From an uncultured Microbacteriaceae bacterium (GTDB lineage: Bacteria; Actinomycetota; Actinomycetes; Actinomycetales; Microbacteriaceae), in the NCBI GenBank assembly GCA_903859205.1, contig CAIOLM010000043.1:1-64000 (forward strand): a stretch of 64,000 nucleotides of DNA, read 5' to 3'. The notes beneath the pieces were generated by a model that was given only the letters and a program-made list of their open reading frames with translations, had not been told where the DNA came from and ran no database searches. Positions within the stretch are counted from its first letter, which is position 1. Every line of letters starts with the position of its first letter. The translations under genes were made by a program, and so were the position numbers. This document shows, piece after piece, positions 27,384 through 35,258 of the stretch.

Positions 27384-28751
27384 ATGACGACCAACGCCGG
27401 AATGCTCACGCCCGCAGATTTGACGAAACTTGTCAAGGACGGCGAGATTGACACGGTCATCGTGGCCTTCACCGACATGCAGGGCCGACTCGTCGGCAAG
27501 CGCGTCTCTGCCCGCCTCTTTCTCGAAGACATCGCCAGCCATGGCGCTGAGTGCTGCAACTACCTGCTGGCCGTCGACGTCGACATGAACACCGTCGATG
27601 GTTACGCCTCTGCCGGTTGGGAGCGCGGCTACGGCGACATGGTCATGCAGCCTGACATGAGCACCCTTCGCCGGGCCGCTTGGCTGCCATCGAGCGCGCT
27701 AGTTATGGCCGACATGCAGTGGCTCGACCACGCTCCGGTATCGCACTCCCCGCGCGAGATCCTTCGTCAACAGATTGCTCGCCTGCACAAGATGGGCTTG
27801 GTTCCCTTCGTGGGCACCGAGCTTGAGTTCATCGTCTTCGACGAGACCTACCGAGGCGCCTGGGCCAAGGGCTATCGCGAACTCAGGCCAAACACCGACT
27901 ACAACGTCGACTATGACTTACTCGCGTCAACTCGGGTCGAACCCCTGCTTCGCGACATCCGCAACATGATGGATGCCTCGGGCCTGTACTGCGAAGGCGT
28001 CAAGGGCGAGTGCAACTTTGGTCAGCAAGAGATCGCTTTCCGCTACGACGAGGCTCTCGCAACCTGCGACAACCACTCGATCTACAAGCACGCCGCCAAG
28101 GCCATTGCCGACGACCACGGCAAGGCAATCACCTTCATGGCCAAATACAACGAGCGTGAGGGCAACAGCTGCCACATTCACATCAGCCTGCGCAATGAGG
28201 CTGGCGACGCCGTGTTTGCTGACAAGTCTGACGAGCGTGGAATGAGCAAGATGTTCAAGCATTTCCTGGCCGGCCAGATTGCGGCCATGCGCGAGATGTC
28301 GCTCTTCTTCGCTCCCAACATTAACTCGTACAAGCGTTACGTCGACGGAAGCTTCGCTCCCACCGCGGTTGCCTGGGGCGTCGACAACCGCACGTGCTCG
28401 TTGCGAATCGTCGGGCAGGGTCACGCCATGCGCGTCGAGCAGCGCGTTCCCGGTGGAGACGTGAACCAGTACCTCGCTGTCGCGGCGCTGATTGCTGCGG
28501 GCATCCATGGAATTGAGAACGAACTCGAACTCGAGCCAATCACCGAAGGCAATGCCTACGGTAGCGACAATCCGCGCGTACCGTCGACCCTGCGTGAGGC
28601 CGCTGAGCTGTTCTCGCAGTCCGCTCTGGCCCGCGAGGCTTTCGGCAACGACGTTGTCGACCACTACCTGAACAACGCCCGCGTTGAGCTCAAGGCCTTT
28701 GACGCCGCCATCACCGACTGGGAGCGCATCCGTGGCTTCGAGCGCCTCTAG
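27384..28751 (+). CDS. Glutamine synthetase-like gamma-glutamyl-amine ligase
   Basis: 455 residues with the glutamine synthetase fold: FTDMQGRLVGKRV (beta-grasp), GTELEFIVFDE (metal ligand), KYNEREGNSCHIHISL (ATP/metal) and NRTCSLRIVGQG (substrate). It lacks the adenylylation loop of true GlnA. Grouped with a gamma-glutamyl hydrolase and an aldehyde dehydrogenase, it most likely ligates glutamate to an amine such as putrescine (PuuA) or ethanolamine (GlnA4-like); which one cannot be decided. The ATG has only a weak GA-rich ribosome site. Confidence 0.9.
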   Translation: MTTNAGMLTPADLTKLVKDGEIDTVIVAFTDMQGRLVGKRVSARLFLEDIASHGAECCNYLLAVDVDMNTVDGYASAGWERGYGDMVMQPDMSTLRRAAWLPSSALVMADMQWLDHAPVSHSPREILRQQIARLHKMGLVPFVGTELEFIVFDETYRGAWAKGYRELRPNTDYNVDYDLLASTRVEPLLRDIRNMMDASGLYCEGVKGECNFGQQEIAFRYDEALATCDNHSIYKHAAKAIADDHGKAITFMAKYNEREGNSCHIHISLRNEAGDAVFADKSDERGMSKMFKHFLAGQIAAMREMSLFFAPNINSYKRYVDGSFAPTAVAWGVDNRTCSLRIVGQGHAMRVEQRVPGGDVNQYLAVAALIAAGIHGIENELELEPITEGNAYGSDNPRVPSTLREAAELFSQSALAREAFGNDVVDHYLNNARVELKAFDAAITDWERIRGFERL

Positions 28752-29484
28752 TCGTGATTCGCGCCCGGTCATTGGCCTGACAACCTATCTCGAGCAGTCC
28801 AAGACCGGCGTCTGGGATGTCCCCGCATCTTTCCTGCCCAAGGCGTACTTCGACGCGGTCAATCGCGCCGGCGGCATCGCTGTTCTTATTCCGCCGCAGG
28901 CAGTCGACGCCAGCGACGCCGAGCGAATTCTCGACAGCCTCGACGGACTCATCATCTGCGGTGGCAAAGACGTCAATCCCGCGCTTTACGGCGCGCAGCC
29001 GCATCCGACCACAGACGAACCGCGCCTTGACCGGGATGCCCTCGAGGATGCCCTACTGACGGCAGCCCTCAAACGCGACCTTCCCTTCTTGGGCATCTGC
29101 CGCGGAGCACAGGTCTTCAACGTCAACCAGGGCGGAACCCTCATTCAGCACCTGCCCGACGTCATTGGCGACGACCGCTACCAAAAGGGCGGTGGCGTCT
29201 TCTCCACGATCGACGCTGAGGTTACGCCCGGCACCAAACTGGCCGAAGTATTGGGCTCAACGCAGGCCGTACCCGCCGAGGTGTATCACCACCAGGCCAT
29301 CGACGAGGTAGCCCCCGGACTGACCGTTTCGTCGCGCACGGCCGACGGGGTCATTGAGGCAGTCGAGCTGACCTCGAAGCCATTTGCCCTCGCCGTACAG
29401 TGGCACCCCGAGGAATCCCCCGAAGATTTGCGCCTGTTTGAAGGCCTGGTCGAAGCAGCCCGAAACTACAGGAGCAACGCATGA
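28732..29484 (+). CDS. Gamma-glutamyl-gamma-aminobutyrate hydrolase family protein (PuuD-like)
   Basis: 250 residues, class I glutamine amidotransferase-like fold (peptidase C26). It has GGKDVNPALYG, nucleophile Cys in LGICRGAQVFNVNQGG, and His and Glu in VQWHPEESPED. It would release glutamate from gamma-glutamylated products. The GTG at 28732 is preceded by GGGAG and overlaps the upstream ligase gene by 20 bases; its stop overlaps the next ATG (ATGA). A tight operon. Confidence 0.92.
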   Translation: MASSASSRDSRPVIGLTTYLEQSKTGVWDVPASFLPKAYFDAVNRAGGIAVLIPPQAVDASDAERILDSLDGLIICGGKDVNPALYGAQPHPTTDEPRLDRDALEDALLTAALKRDLPFLGICRGAQVFNVNQGGTLIQHLPDVIGDDRYQKGGGVFSTIDAEVTPGTKLAEVLGSTQAVPAEVYHHQAIDEVAPGLTVSSRTADGVIEAVELTSKPFALAVQWHPEESPEDLRLFEGLVEAARNYRSNA

Positions 29485-30839
29485 GCTACACCGTGATCAA
29501 CCCGGCAACCGAAGAGGCGATGGAGACCGTCGAGCATGTTGACCTCGAGGGCGTGGACGCCGCGGTTGCGCTGGCCACCAAGGCTCAAAAGGAATGGGCG
29601 CGCCTGAACCCCGCCGACCGCGCCGCGGCCCTGCGACGCTTTGCTGACGCCGTAGACGGCGACGTAGAAACCCTTGCCCAGCTCGAGGTTCGTAACTCTG
29701 GTCACCCCATCGGGCAGGCACGCTGGGAGGCCGAGCACGTGCGCAATGTGCTCGAGTACTACGCAGCCACGCCCGAGCGCATGTTCGGCAAGCAGATTCC
29801 CGTTGCCGGCGGTATCGACATGACCTTCCAAGAGCCCCTCGGCGTCGTCGGAGTCATCACGCCGTGGAACTTCCCCATGACCATCGCTGCGTGGGGCTTC
29901 GCGCCCGCACTGGCCGCTGGTAACGCTGTGTTGCTCAAGCCCGCCGAGTGGACACCGCTGTCGAGCATCCGTCTCGGTCAGTTGGCTCTGGAGTCAGGAT
30001 TGCCCGAAGGTCTGTTTCAGGTACTACCCGGCAAGGGCTCGATTGTCGGCGAGCGTTTCGTCACGCATGAGAGCATTCGCAAGGTTGTCTTCACCGGCTC
30101 GACCGAGGTCGGCAAAAAGATCATGGCCGGATGCGCGCACCAGGTAAAGCGCGTCACCCTGGAGCTCGGCGGCAAGAGCGCGAACATCGTGTTCGCCGAC
30201 GCCGACCTCGAAAAAGCTGCCGCCACGGCACCCTACGCAGTCTTCGAGAACGCCGGGCAAGACTGCTGCGCCCGCAGCCGCATTCTGGTTGAGCGCAAGG
30301 CGTATGACCGCTTCCTCGAACTCCTCGAGCCAGCCGTCAAGGGTGTCAAGGTTGGCGACCCCACGCTCGAGTCAACCGAGATGGGGCCACTGGTTTCGAA
30401 GGGCCACTTCGACAGCGTCTCGAGCTTCATCGATAGCGACGCGCCGGTTGCGTTCCGCGGCTCGGCCCCCGAGGGCGACGGCTTCTGGTTCGCACCGACC
30501 GTACTCACACCTACTTCTCGCAAACACCGCAGCATGACCGAGGAAATCTTCGGCCCGGTTGTCTCGGTTGTTCCGTTCGACGATGAGGCCGACGCACTCG
30601 AGCTCACCAACTCGACCGAGTACGGGCTGTCCGGCTCCATCTGGACTCGTGACGTCGGACGCGCCATCCGTATTGCTCGCGGCGTTGAGTCGGGCAACCT
30701 CTCGGTGAACTCGCACTCCTCAGTTCGTTACAACACCCCCTTCGGCGGTTTCAAGCAGTCAGGTCTGGGCCGCGAGCTCGGCCCGGATGCCCACCTCGCC
30801 TTCACCGAAACAAAGAACGTCTTCATTCCGGCCGACTAG
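29481..30839 (+). CDS. Aldehyde dehydrogenase (PuuC/betaine-aldehyde type)
   Basis: 452 residues, slightly shorter than the usual 480-500 because the N-terminus is brief. It has ITPWNFPM, FTGSTEVGKKIM, LELGGKSANIVF (catalytic Glu) and the Cys region ENAGQDCCARSR. It oxidises an aldehyde with NAD; in this operon the substrate would be a gamma-glutamyl amino-aldehyde or similar (inference). The start overlaps the hydrolase stop by 4 bases. Confidence 0.93.
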   Translation: MSYTVINPATEEAMETVEHVDLEGVDAAVALATKAQKEWARLNPADRAAALRRFADAVDGDVETLAQLEVRNSGHPIGQARWEAEHVRNVLEYYAATPERMFGKQIPVAGGIDMTFQEPLGVVGVITPWNFPMTIAAWGFAPALAAGNAVLLKPAEWTPLSSIRLGQLALESGLPEGLFQVLPGKGSIVGERFVTHESIRKVVFTGSTEVGKKIMAGCAHQVKRVTLELGGKSANIVFADADLEKAAATAPYAVFENAGQDCCARSRILVERKAYDRFLELLEPAVKGVKVGDPTLESTEMGPLVSKGHFDSVSSFIDSDAPVAFRGSAPEGDGFWFAPTVLTPTSRKHRSMTEEIFGPVVSVVPFDDEADALELTNSTEYGLSGSIWTRDVGRAIRIARGVESGNLSVNSHSSVRYNTPFGGFKQSGLGRELGPDAHLAFTETKNVFIPAD

Positions 30840-30864
30840 CCAGCTACCCAACAGAAAGAACAGC

Positions 30865-31653
30865 ATGAGTATCGAAAAGATTGACCTCACCCAGCGTCTC
30901 GCTGGAAAAGTTGCCGTCATTACCGGTGGCGCCAGCGGCATTGGCCTCGCAACCGCAAAGCGCATGCGCGCTGAAGGAGCGACCATCGTCATCGGCGACA
31001 TGGACCCTAAGACCGGAGCCGCCGCAGCTGCCGAGGTAGAGGGCCTATTCGTGCAGGTGAACGTCACCGACGAAGACCAGGTCAACAACCTGTTTGACAC
31101 TGCATTCAAGGTCTACGGCTCGGTCGACATCGCCTTCAACAACGCTGGCATTTCGCCGCCCGACGATGACTCGATTGAAACCACCGAGCTGCCTGCCTGG
31201 CAGAAGGTGCAAGACGTCAACCTCAAGTCGGTGTACCTGTGCTCGCGCGCTGCACTGCGTCACATGGTCAAACAACAGAGCGGCTCGATCATCAACACGG
31301 CTTCGTTTGTTGCCGTACTCGGTTCAGCTACCTCGCAGATCTCGTACACCGCATCCAAGGGTGGAGTTCTGGCGATGAGCCGCGAGCTCGGCGTGCAGTT
31401 CGCTCGTCAGGGCATCCGGGTCAACGCCCTCTGCCCCGGACCAGTGAACACTCCCCTGTTGCAGGAGCTCTTCGCTAAAGACCAAGAGCGCGCACAGCGC
31501 CGTCTGGTGCACATTCCGGTGGGTCGCTTCGCCAAGGCTGAAGAACTGGCCGCTGCGGTCGCGTTCTTGGCCAGCGACGACGCGTCGTTCATCACCGGCT
31601 CGACCTTCCTGGTCGACGGTGGCATCTCGGCCGCGTACGTCACGCCGCTCTAA
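30865..31653 (+). CDS. SDR family oxidoreductase
   Basis: 262 residues with TGGASGIGLATA, NNAGIS, catalytic Ser in INTASFVA and YTASK. A classical short-chain dehydrogenase, last gene of the ligase-hydrolase-ALDH operon (25 bases after ALDH). ATG at 30865 is chosen with a GAAAG site. A bidirectional terminator follows. The likely role is oxidation or reduction of an intermediate of the same pathway; the substrate is unknown. Confidence 0.9.
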   Translation: MSIEKIDLTQRLAGKVAVITGGASGIGLATAKRMRAEGATIVIGDMDPKTGAAAAAEVEGLFVQVNVTDEDQVNNLFDTAFKVYGSVDIAFNNAGISPPDDDSIETTELPAWQKVQDVNLKSVYLCSRAALRHMVKQQSGSIINTASFVAVLGSATSQISYTASKGGVLAMSRELGVQFARQGIRVNALCPGPVNTPLLQELFAKDQERAQRRLVHIPVGRFAKAEELAAAVAFLASDDASFITGSTFLVDGGISAAYVTPL

Positions 31654-31672
31654 CCACTCACAGGCAACGAAA

Positions 31673-31704
31673 AAGGGCGGGCCCGCGAGGACCCGCCCTT
31701 TTTT
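31673..31704. terminator. Bidirectional terminator between SDR and purine permease
   Basis: AAGGGCGGG / CCCGCCCTT stem (31673-31700), with a T6 run on the plus side and an A5 run on the other, so it can end both converging transcripts. Confidence 0.9.
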
Positions 31705-31716
31705 GTGTCTGTTCTG

Positions 31717-33195
31717 CTAGCCGTTGAGGTGGAACGCGGGAAGCAGGAAGTAGACGAAGAAGCCAGCTGCAACAACCCAAAGCAGCGGGTGAATCTCCTT
31801 GGCCTTACCAGCGAAGGCGCGGATGATGACGTAGGAGATGAAGCCCACGCCAATACCGTTTGCGATCGAGTACGTGAAAGGCATAACAACGATTGCCAAG
31901 AAGGCCGGGAACGCAATGGTCCAGTCCTTCCAGTCGATGTCAACGACCTGAGCCATCATCAGACCACCGACGACGACCAGTGCCGAAGCACCGACCTCAA
32001 TCGGAACAACGCTGGTCAGCGGCGAGAAGAATGCCGCCACGATGAAGAGCACACCAGTGAACGTGGTGGCCAGACCGGTACGAGCACCACCGGCAATACC
32101 GGATGCGCTCTCGATGTAGACCGTGTTCGACGAGGTCGAGGTGTAACCACCAGCGACAGCACCAACACCCTCAACAACCAGCGCGCTGGTCAGACGGGGG
32201 AAGTTGCCCTTAGCGTCAGCCAGGCCAGCCTGCTTCGACAGACCGGTCATGGTGCCCATGGCGTCGAAGAAGTTCGAGAACACGAGCGTGAACACGAGCA
32301 TGATGGCAGCGAGTGCGCCGAGGCGTCCGAACGAGCCAAACAGGTCAACCTGTCCGATGGTGCTCAAATCAGGCAAAGCCACGATCTGAGTCGGCCAACC
32401 CGGAATTGTCGTGTCCCAACCGAAGGGGGTCACGAACTTGCCGTCGACGAACTTTCCACCGATGTGCAGAGTTGCTTCGAGGATGATGGCGACGATGGTG
32501 TCAACGACGAGACCAATCAGAATGGCGCCACGGACCTTGAGGGCCATCAGCACAGCAATGAGAAGAACACCGAAGATGAAGACCACGGTGGGGATGCTCA
32601 GCTCGTGGTTCGAGCCGACGCCCCAGTTCACAGGAACAGGAGTGTTGGCTGCGTCACCATTGCGGCGAACGAGTCCACCGTCAACAAGACCGATGAAGGT
32701 GATGAACAGACCGATACCTACAGTGATGGCGGTCTTGAGCGCCGGCGGTACCGCGTTGAAGATCATGGTGCGCAGACCGGTCGCAGCCAAAATGACGATG
32801 ATAATACCGTCGATGACTACGAGGCCCATGGCCTCAGGCCAGGTCACCCCGTGCACGATGGTCACAGCCAAGAAGGAGTTGATTCCCAAGCCAGCTGCGA
32901 TGGCGAATGGCAGTCGGGCAACGAGACCAAAGAGCAGGGTCATCACACCGGCGGTCAGTGCCGTAGCGCTAGCGATTGCGGCGGGGTGCGGGTCAGCACC
33001 ACCGATGAAGTTGCCCGCAACGTCCTTGTTGAAGGCGAGGATGATCGGGTTCAAAATGACGATGTAGACCATCGTCATGAAAATTACGAGACCGCCGCGG
33101 AACTCAGTTCCGATGGTCGATCCGCGCTTGGTTACTTCAAAGAAGCGATCGAGGAAGCCCGATCCCTCCTTCGTTGGCTTAGTAGCGTTGGCCAC
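31717..33195 (-). CDS. NCS2 family purine permease (AzgA-like)
   Basis: 492 residues with about 12-14 membrane segments. It has RGGLVIFMTMVYIVILNP, AAGLGINSFLAV and the family loop SSSNTVYIESASGIAGGARTG, typical of AzgA-type adenine/guanine/hypoxanthine transporters. GTG at 33195 is chosen because AAAGGAG lies 6 bases before it; the frame opens with TTG two codons earlier. An AAAAC-GCGT-GTTTT inverted repeat (33276-33289) lies in the upstream region and could be a control site. Confidence 0.9.
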   Translation of the reverse strand: MANATKPTKEGSGFLDRFFEVTKRGSTIGTEFRGGLVIFMTMVYIVILNPIILAFNKDVAGNFIGGADPHPAAIASATALTAGVMTLLFGLVARLPFAIAAGLGINSFLAVTIVHGVTWPEAMGLVVIDGIIIVILAATGLRTMIFNAVPPALKTAITVGIGLFITFIGLVDGGLVRRNGDAANTPVPVNWGVGSNHELSIPTVVFIFGVLLIAVLMALKVRGAILIGLVVDTIVAIILEATLHIGGKFVDGKFVTPFGWDTTIPGWPTQIVALPDLSTIGQVDLFGSFGRLGALAAIMLVFTLVFSNFFDAMGTMTGLSKQAGLADAKGNFPRLTSALVVEGVGAVAGGYTSTSSNTVYIESASGIAGGARTGLATTFTGVLFIVAAFFSPLTSVVPIEVGASALVVVGGLMMAQVVDIDWKDWTIAFPAFLAIVVMPFTYSIANGIGVGFISYVIIRAFAGKAKEIHPLLWVVAAGFFVYFLLPAFHLNG

Positions 33196-33296
33196 GAACA
33201 ACTCCTTTGTAGTTGGTTAGATGGGGCTTCGGGTGACAGCAGACTACCTGTGAATATGCCCAACATCTACGCACAAAACGCGTGTTTTCGGGTAAA

Positions 33297-33328
33297 GGAA
33301 AAGGCCCGCTTTTCAGCGGGCCTTTTCC
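33297..33328 (-). terminator. Terminator after the histone-like gene
   Basis: GGAAAAGGCCCGCT / AGCGGGCCTTTTCC, a perfect 14-bp stem with a 4-base loop, then TTTACCC leftward. It begins 11 bases past the stop of the lysine-rich protein gene. Confidence 0.85.
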
Positions 33329-33339
33329 TGAACTCAGTG

Positions 33340-33831
33340 TTACTTGCTCAGGGCAGCTACGAGAGCGGCCTTGTTCATCGTCGAGTAACCCGAGACGCCA
33401 GCAGCCTTAGCCTTTGCGCGAAGCTGGATGACGGTCAGAGCCGCGACTCCGGTCGACGCAGCAGCGGGAGCCTTGACGGCGGCGGGCTTCTTAGCAACAG
33501 GCTTCTTCGGCGCAGCCTTCTTTGCGGCAGGCTTCTTCGGTGCAGTCTTTTTTGCGGCAGGCTTCTTCGGTGCAGTCTTTTTGTTGGCCGCCTTCTTTAC
33601 GTCGGCGGCGGTCTTCTCAACCTTGGACGCAGCCTTAGCGGTTACCTTGAGAACGTCCTTTTTTGTCTCTTTTCCCGCCTTCGCCACCTTCGACGCAACC
33701 TTAGAAGCAGCCTTCTTCAGATCCTTCTCGGTTGCCTTTGCCTTCTTCTCGAGCTTGGCGGTTGCCTGTGCGAGCACCTTGTCGAGAGCAGCCTTCTGCT
33801 TCGAAACCGGGCTCTTCTTCTTGTTAGCCAT
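33340..33831 (-). CDS. Lysine-rich histone H1-like protein with SAP/Rho-N-like end
   Basis: 163 residues. Residues about 1-125 are Lys/Ala/Pro rich with AAKKTAPKKP-type decapeptide repeats (visible as 30-bp DNA repeats near 33521-33590), like bacterial histone H1 mimics. The last about 33 residues (LTVIQLRAKAKAAGVSGYST, then MNKAALVAALSK) look like a SAP/Rho N-terminal helix-turn-helix that binds nucleic acid. Probably a nucleoid-associated protein. GAAAGG precedes the ATG. Distinct from HU because it has no HU domain. Confidence 0.8.
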   Translation of the reverse strand: MANKKKSPVSKQKAALDKVLAQATAKLEKKAKATEKDLKKAASKVASKVAKAGKETKKDVLKVTAKAASKVEKTAADVKKAANKKTAPKKPAAKKTAPKKPAAKKAAPKKPVAKKPAAVKAPAAASTGVAALTVIQLRAKAKAAGVSGYSTMNKAALVAALSK

Positions 33832-33973
33832 GATGACCTTTCCGCGATTGGTGCTGGGCACGACAATCGTCTTTATTCAGGGGTTCAGTTAACCCATCGA
33901 AGGTAAACAGACAGCCCCCGGTAAAGGTTTATTCATCTAGTGTTCACTTTTCCCGAACCCCTACGATTTAGAT

Positions 33974-34855
33974 ATGAGCACTCTTCCACCGCCTGCTTTT
34001 GAGCTTCAGGGTAAGACCCTCGACGACCTCCTTCCGGCTTCGGCCGATCGCAAGATTGTAGACATCGGAGATGTTCAGCTCGCCGTTGCCGACCTGCCCG
34101 CAACCGGCTCCGAGCTCGGCACTGCGCTGCTGATTCCCGGGTTCACAAGCTCGCTGAGCACCTTCTTTCCGATGTTTCAGAAGCTGGCCGATCAGGGATT
34201 CCGTGTCATCTCGTTCTCGCAACGCGGCCAGCCGGGCTCGACCGGGCCAGACTCCCCCGAGGGCTACGCGCTCGACACCCTCGGTCGCGACATTCACCTC
34301 CTGGCTGACGCGCTCGGCCTGGGGCGCAACCTGAACTTGCTCGGCCACAGCTTTGGCGGCGTCGTCGGAACCGAGGCCGTCATCCAAGACCCCTCGCGCT
34401 TCGCGAGCTTCACCATGTGGAACTCGGGCGCGGGCAGCCTGGGCGAACAGATGCTCAGCGAGCAGGCCGTACTGCGCGAGCACGGCATCCGTGGCATATG
34501 GATTGGATTCCGCCAAGAGGTGGGTGCTGACCCCGATGCAGACCTGCGCGGAGAGCTCAACGTGATTGAGCAGTTCTATCACCGTCGTCTTTTCGACACG
34601 AACCCCGCCCAGCTGGATGCTGGCTTCACTCACCTGCACGGGCATCGCGACCGCTCGGACGAGCTTGCTGCAAGTGGCGTGCGCGTTCTCGTCAGTCACG
34701 GTTCACTCGACGACGCGTGGCCCATCGAGCAGCAGCGCGAGTTCGCTGAAAAGGTCAACGCTGACTACTGGGTCGTCGCCAATGCAGGGCACTCGGCACA
34801 CGCCGACCGACCGGATGTCTGTGCCGGCCTGCTTGCCTCGTTCTGGAAGAACTAG
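33974..34855 (+). CDS. Alpha/beta hydrolase
   Basis: 293 residues. It has the oxyanion motif LIPGFTSSLSTF, nucleophile in LLGHSFGGVVG, Asp in SHGSLDDAWP and His in NAGHSAHADRP. A general hydrolase; the substrate is unknown. TACGAT stands 6 bases before the ATG with no ribosome site, indicating a leaderless message. Family B repeats follow 6 bases after the stop. Confidence 0.87.
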   Translation: MSTLPPPAFELQGKTLDDLLPASADRKIVDIGDVQLAVADLPATGSELGTALLIPGFTSSLSTFFPMFQKLADQGFRVISFSQRGQPGSTGPDSPEGYALDTLGRDIHLLADALGLGRNLNLLGHSFGGVVGTEAVIQDPSRFASFTMWNSGAGSLGEQMLSEQAVLREHGIRGIWIGFRQEVGADPDADLRGELNVIEQFYHRRLFDTNPAQLDAGFTHLHGHRDRSDELAASGVRVLVSHGSLDDAWPIEQQREFAEKVNADYWVVANAGHSAHADRPDVCAGLLASFWKN

Positions 34856-34861
34856 CAGCAG

Positions 34862-34886
34862 GGTGATTGAGCCTGTCGAAATCACC
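34862..34886 (+). repeat. Repeat family B, direct copy 1
   Basis: A 25-bp palindromic element, GGTGATT ... AATCACC (7-bp arms, 11-base core GAGCCTGTCGA), followed by GAACGAGCTA. It starts 6 bases after the hydrolase stop. Confidence 0.9.
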
Positions 34887-34908
34887 GAACGAGCTACCCA
34901 CAGTGCGA

Positions 34909-34933
34909 GGTGATTGAGCCTGTCGAAATCACC
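34909..34933 (+). repeat. Repeat family B, direct copy 2
   Basis: Identical to copy 1 and again followed by GAACGAGCTA. The unit repeats with a 47-bp period. The trailing CTAG supplies the start of the TAGCCT box for the nuclease gene. Confidence 0.9.
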
Positions 34934-34941
34934 GAACGAGC

Positions 34942-34947
34942 TAGCCT
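34942..34947 (+). promoter_or_regulatory. -10 box (TAGCCT) of GIY-YIG gene B
   Basis: TAGCCT, 6 bases before the ATG at 34954 with no ribosome-binding site between, matches the leaderless pattern seen at about ten other genes here. The box begins in the sequence trailing the repeat, so the repeat array may carry the promoter. Confidence 0.55.
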
Positions 34948-34953
34948 CGCCAA

Positions 34954-35238
34954 ATGTCTTGGGTTTACATTCTCGAATGCTCTGATGCGAGTTACTACGT
35001 CGGGAGCACCAAAAACATCGATGCTCGCCTTGCGCAACACCAAGAAGGCAAAGGGTCGGAGTACACAAAACGCAGACTCCCTGTGACCCTCGTCTTCGCG
35101 AGCGAATTTGACGGCGTTGACGAAGCTTTCTTCATGGAAAAGCGAATCCAAGGGTGGAGTCGCGCAAAGCGCAAAGCCCTCATCGAGGGGCGCTTCGAGG
35201 ACTTGCCTAACCTCAGTCGAAATAAACAAGAGTCGTGA
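34954..35238 (+). CDS. Small GIY-YIG endonuclease B
   Basis: 94 residues: VYILECSDASYYVGST, then IDARLAQH (Arg) and FFMEKRIQGWSRAKRK (Glu) give a complete GIY-YIG active site. It is about 55% identical to the nuclease at 20746 over the full length (52 of 94 by eye). The last codon and the TGA stop lie at the beginning of the inverted repeat copy, so the repeat supplies the end of the gene. A predicted DNA-nicking enzyme; role in repeat spread proposed, not shown. Confidence 0.88.
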   Translation: MSWVYILECSDASYYVGSTKNIDARLAQHQEGKGSEYTKRRLPVTLVFASEFDGVDEAFFMEKRIQGWSRAKRKALIEGRFEDLPNLSRNKQES

Positions 35239-35258
35239 TTTCGACAGGCTCAATCACC
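35235..35258 (-). repeat. Repeat family B, inverted copy carrying two stop codons
   Basis: GTGATT-TCGACAGGCTC-AATCACC. Its left arm contains the TGA stop of the nuclease gene (35236-35238) and its right arm, on the other strand, the TGA stop of the leftward helicase gene (35254-35256). Confidence 0.9.

Larger units (their letters stand above)
34862..35258. mobile_element. GIY-YIG/REP-like module B
   Basis: The same plan as the module at 20571-21114 but with another repeat: two direct copies (period 47), a GIY-YIG nuclease gene and one inverted copy that merges with the end of the gene. It lies between a hydrolase gene and a convergent helicase gene. Mobility is inferred from the layout only. 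Confidence 0.55.

Noticed and set aside
33276-33289. AAAAC-GCGT-GTTTT as a definite purine repressor operator.
   Set aside because: The arms are only 5 bp and do not match a known operator well; kept only as a remark in the permease entry.
31705-33906. A 733-codon rightward open frame over the purine permease and histone-like genes.
   Set aside because: It is the complement of two well-recognised leftward genes; its translation is low-complexity and matches no family.
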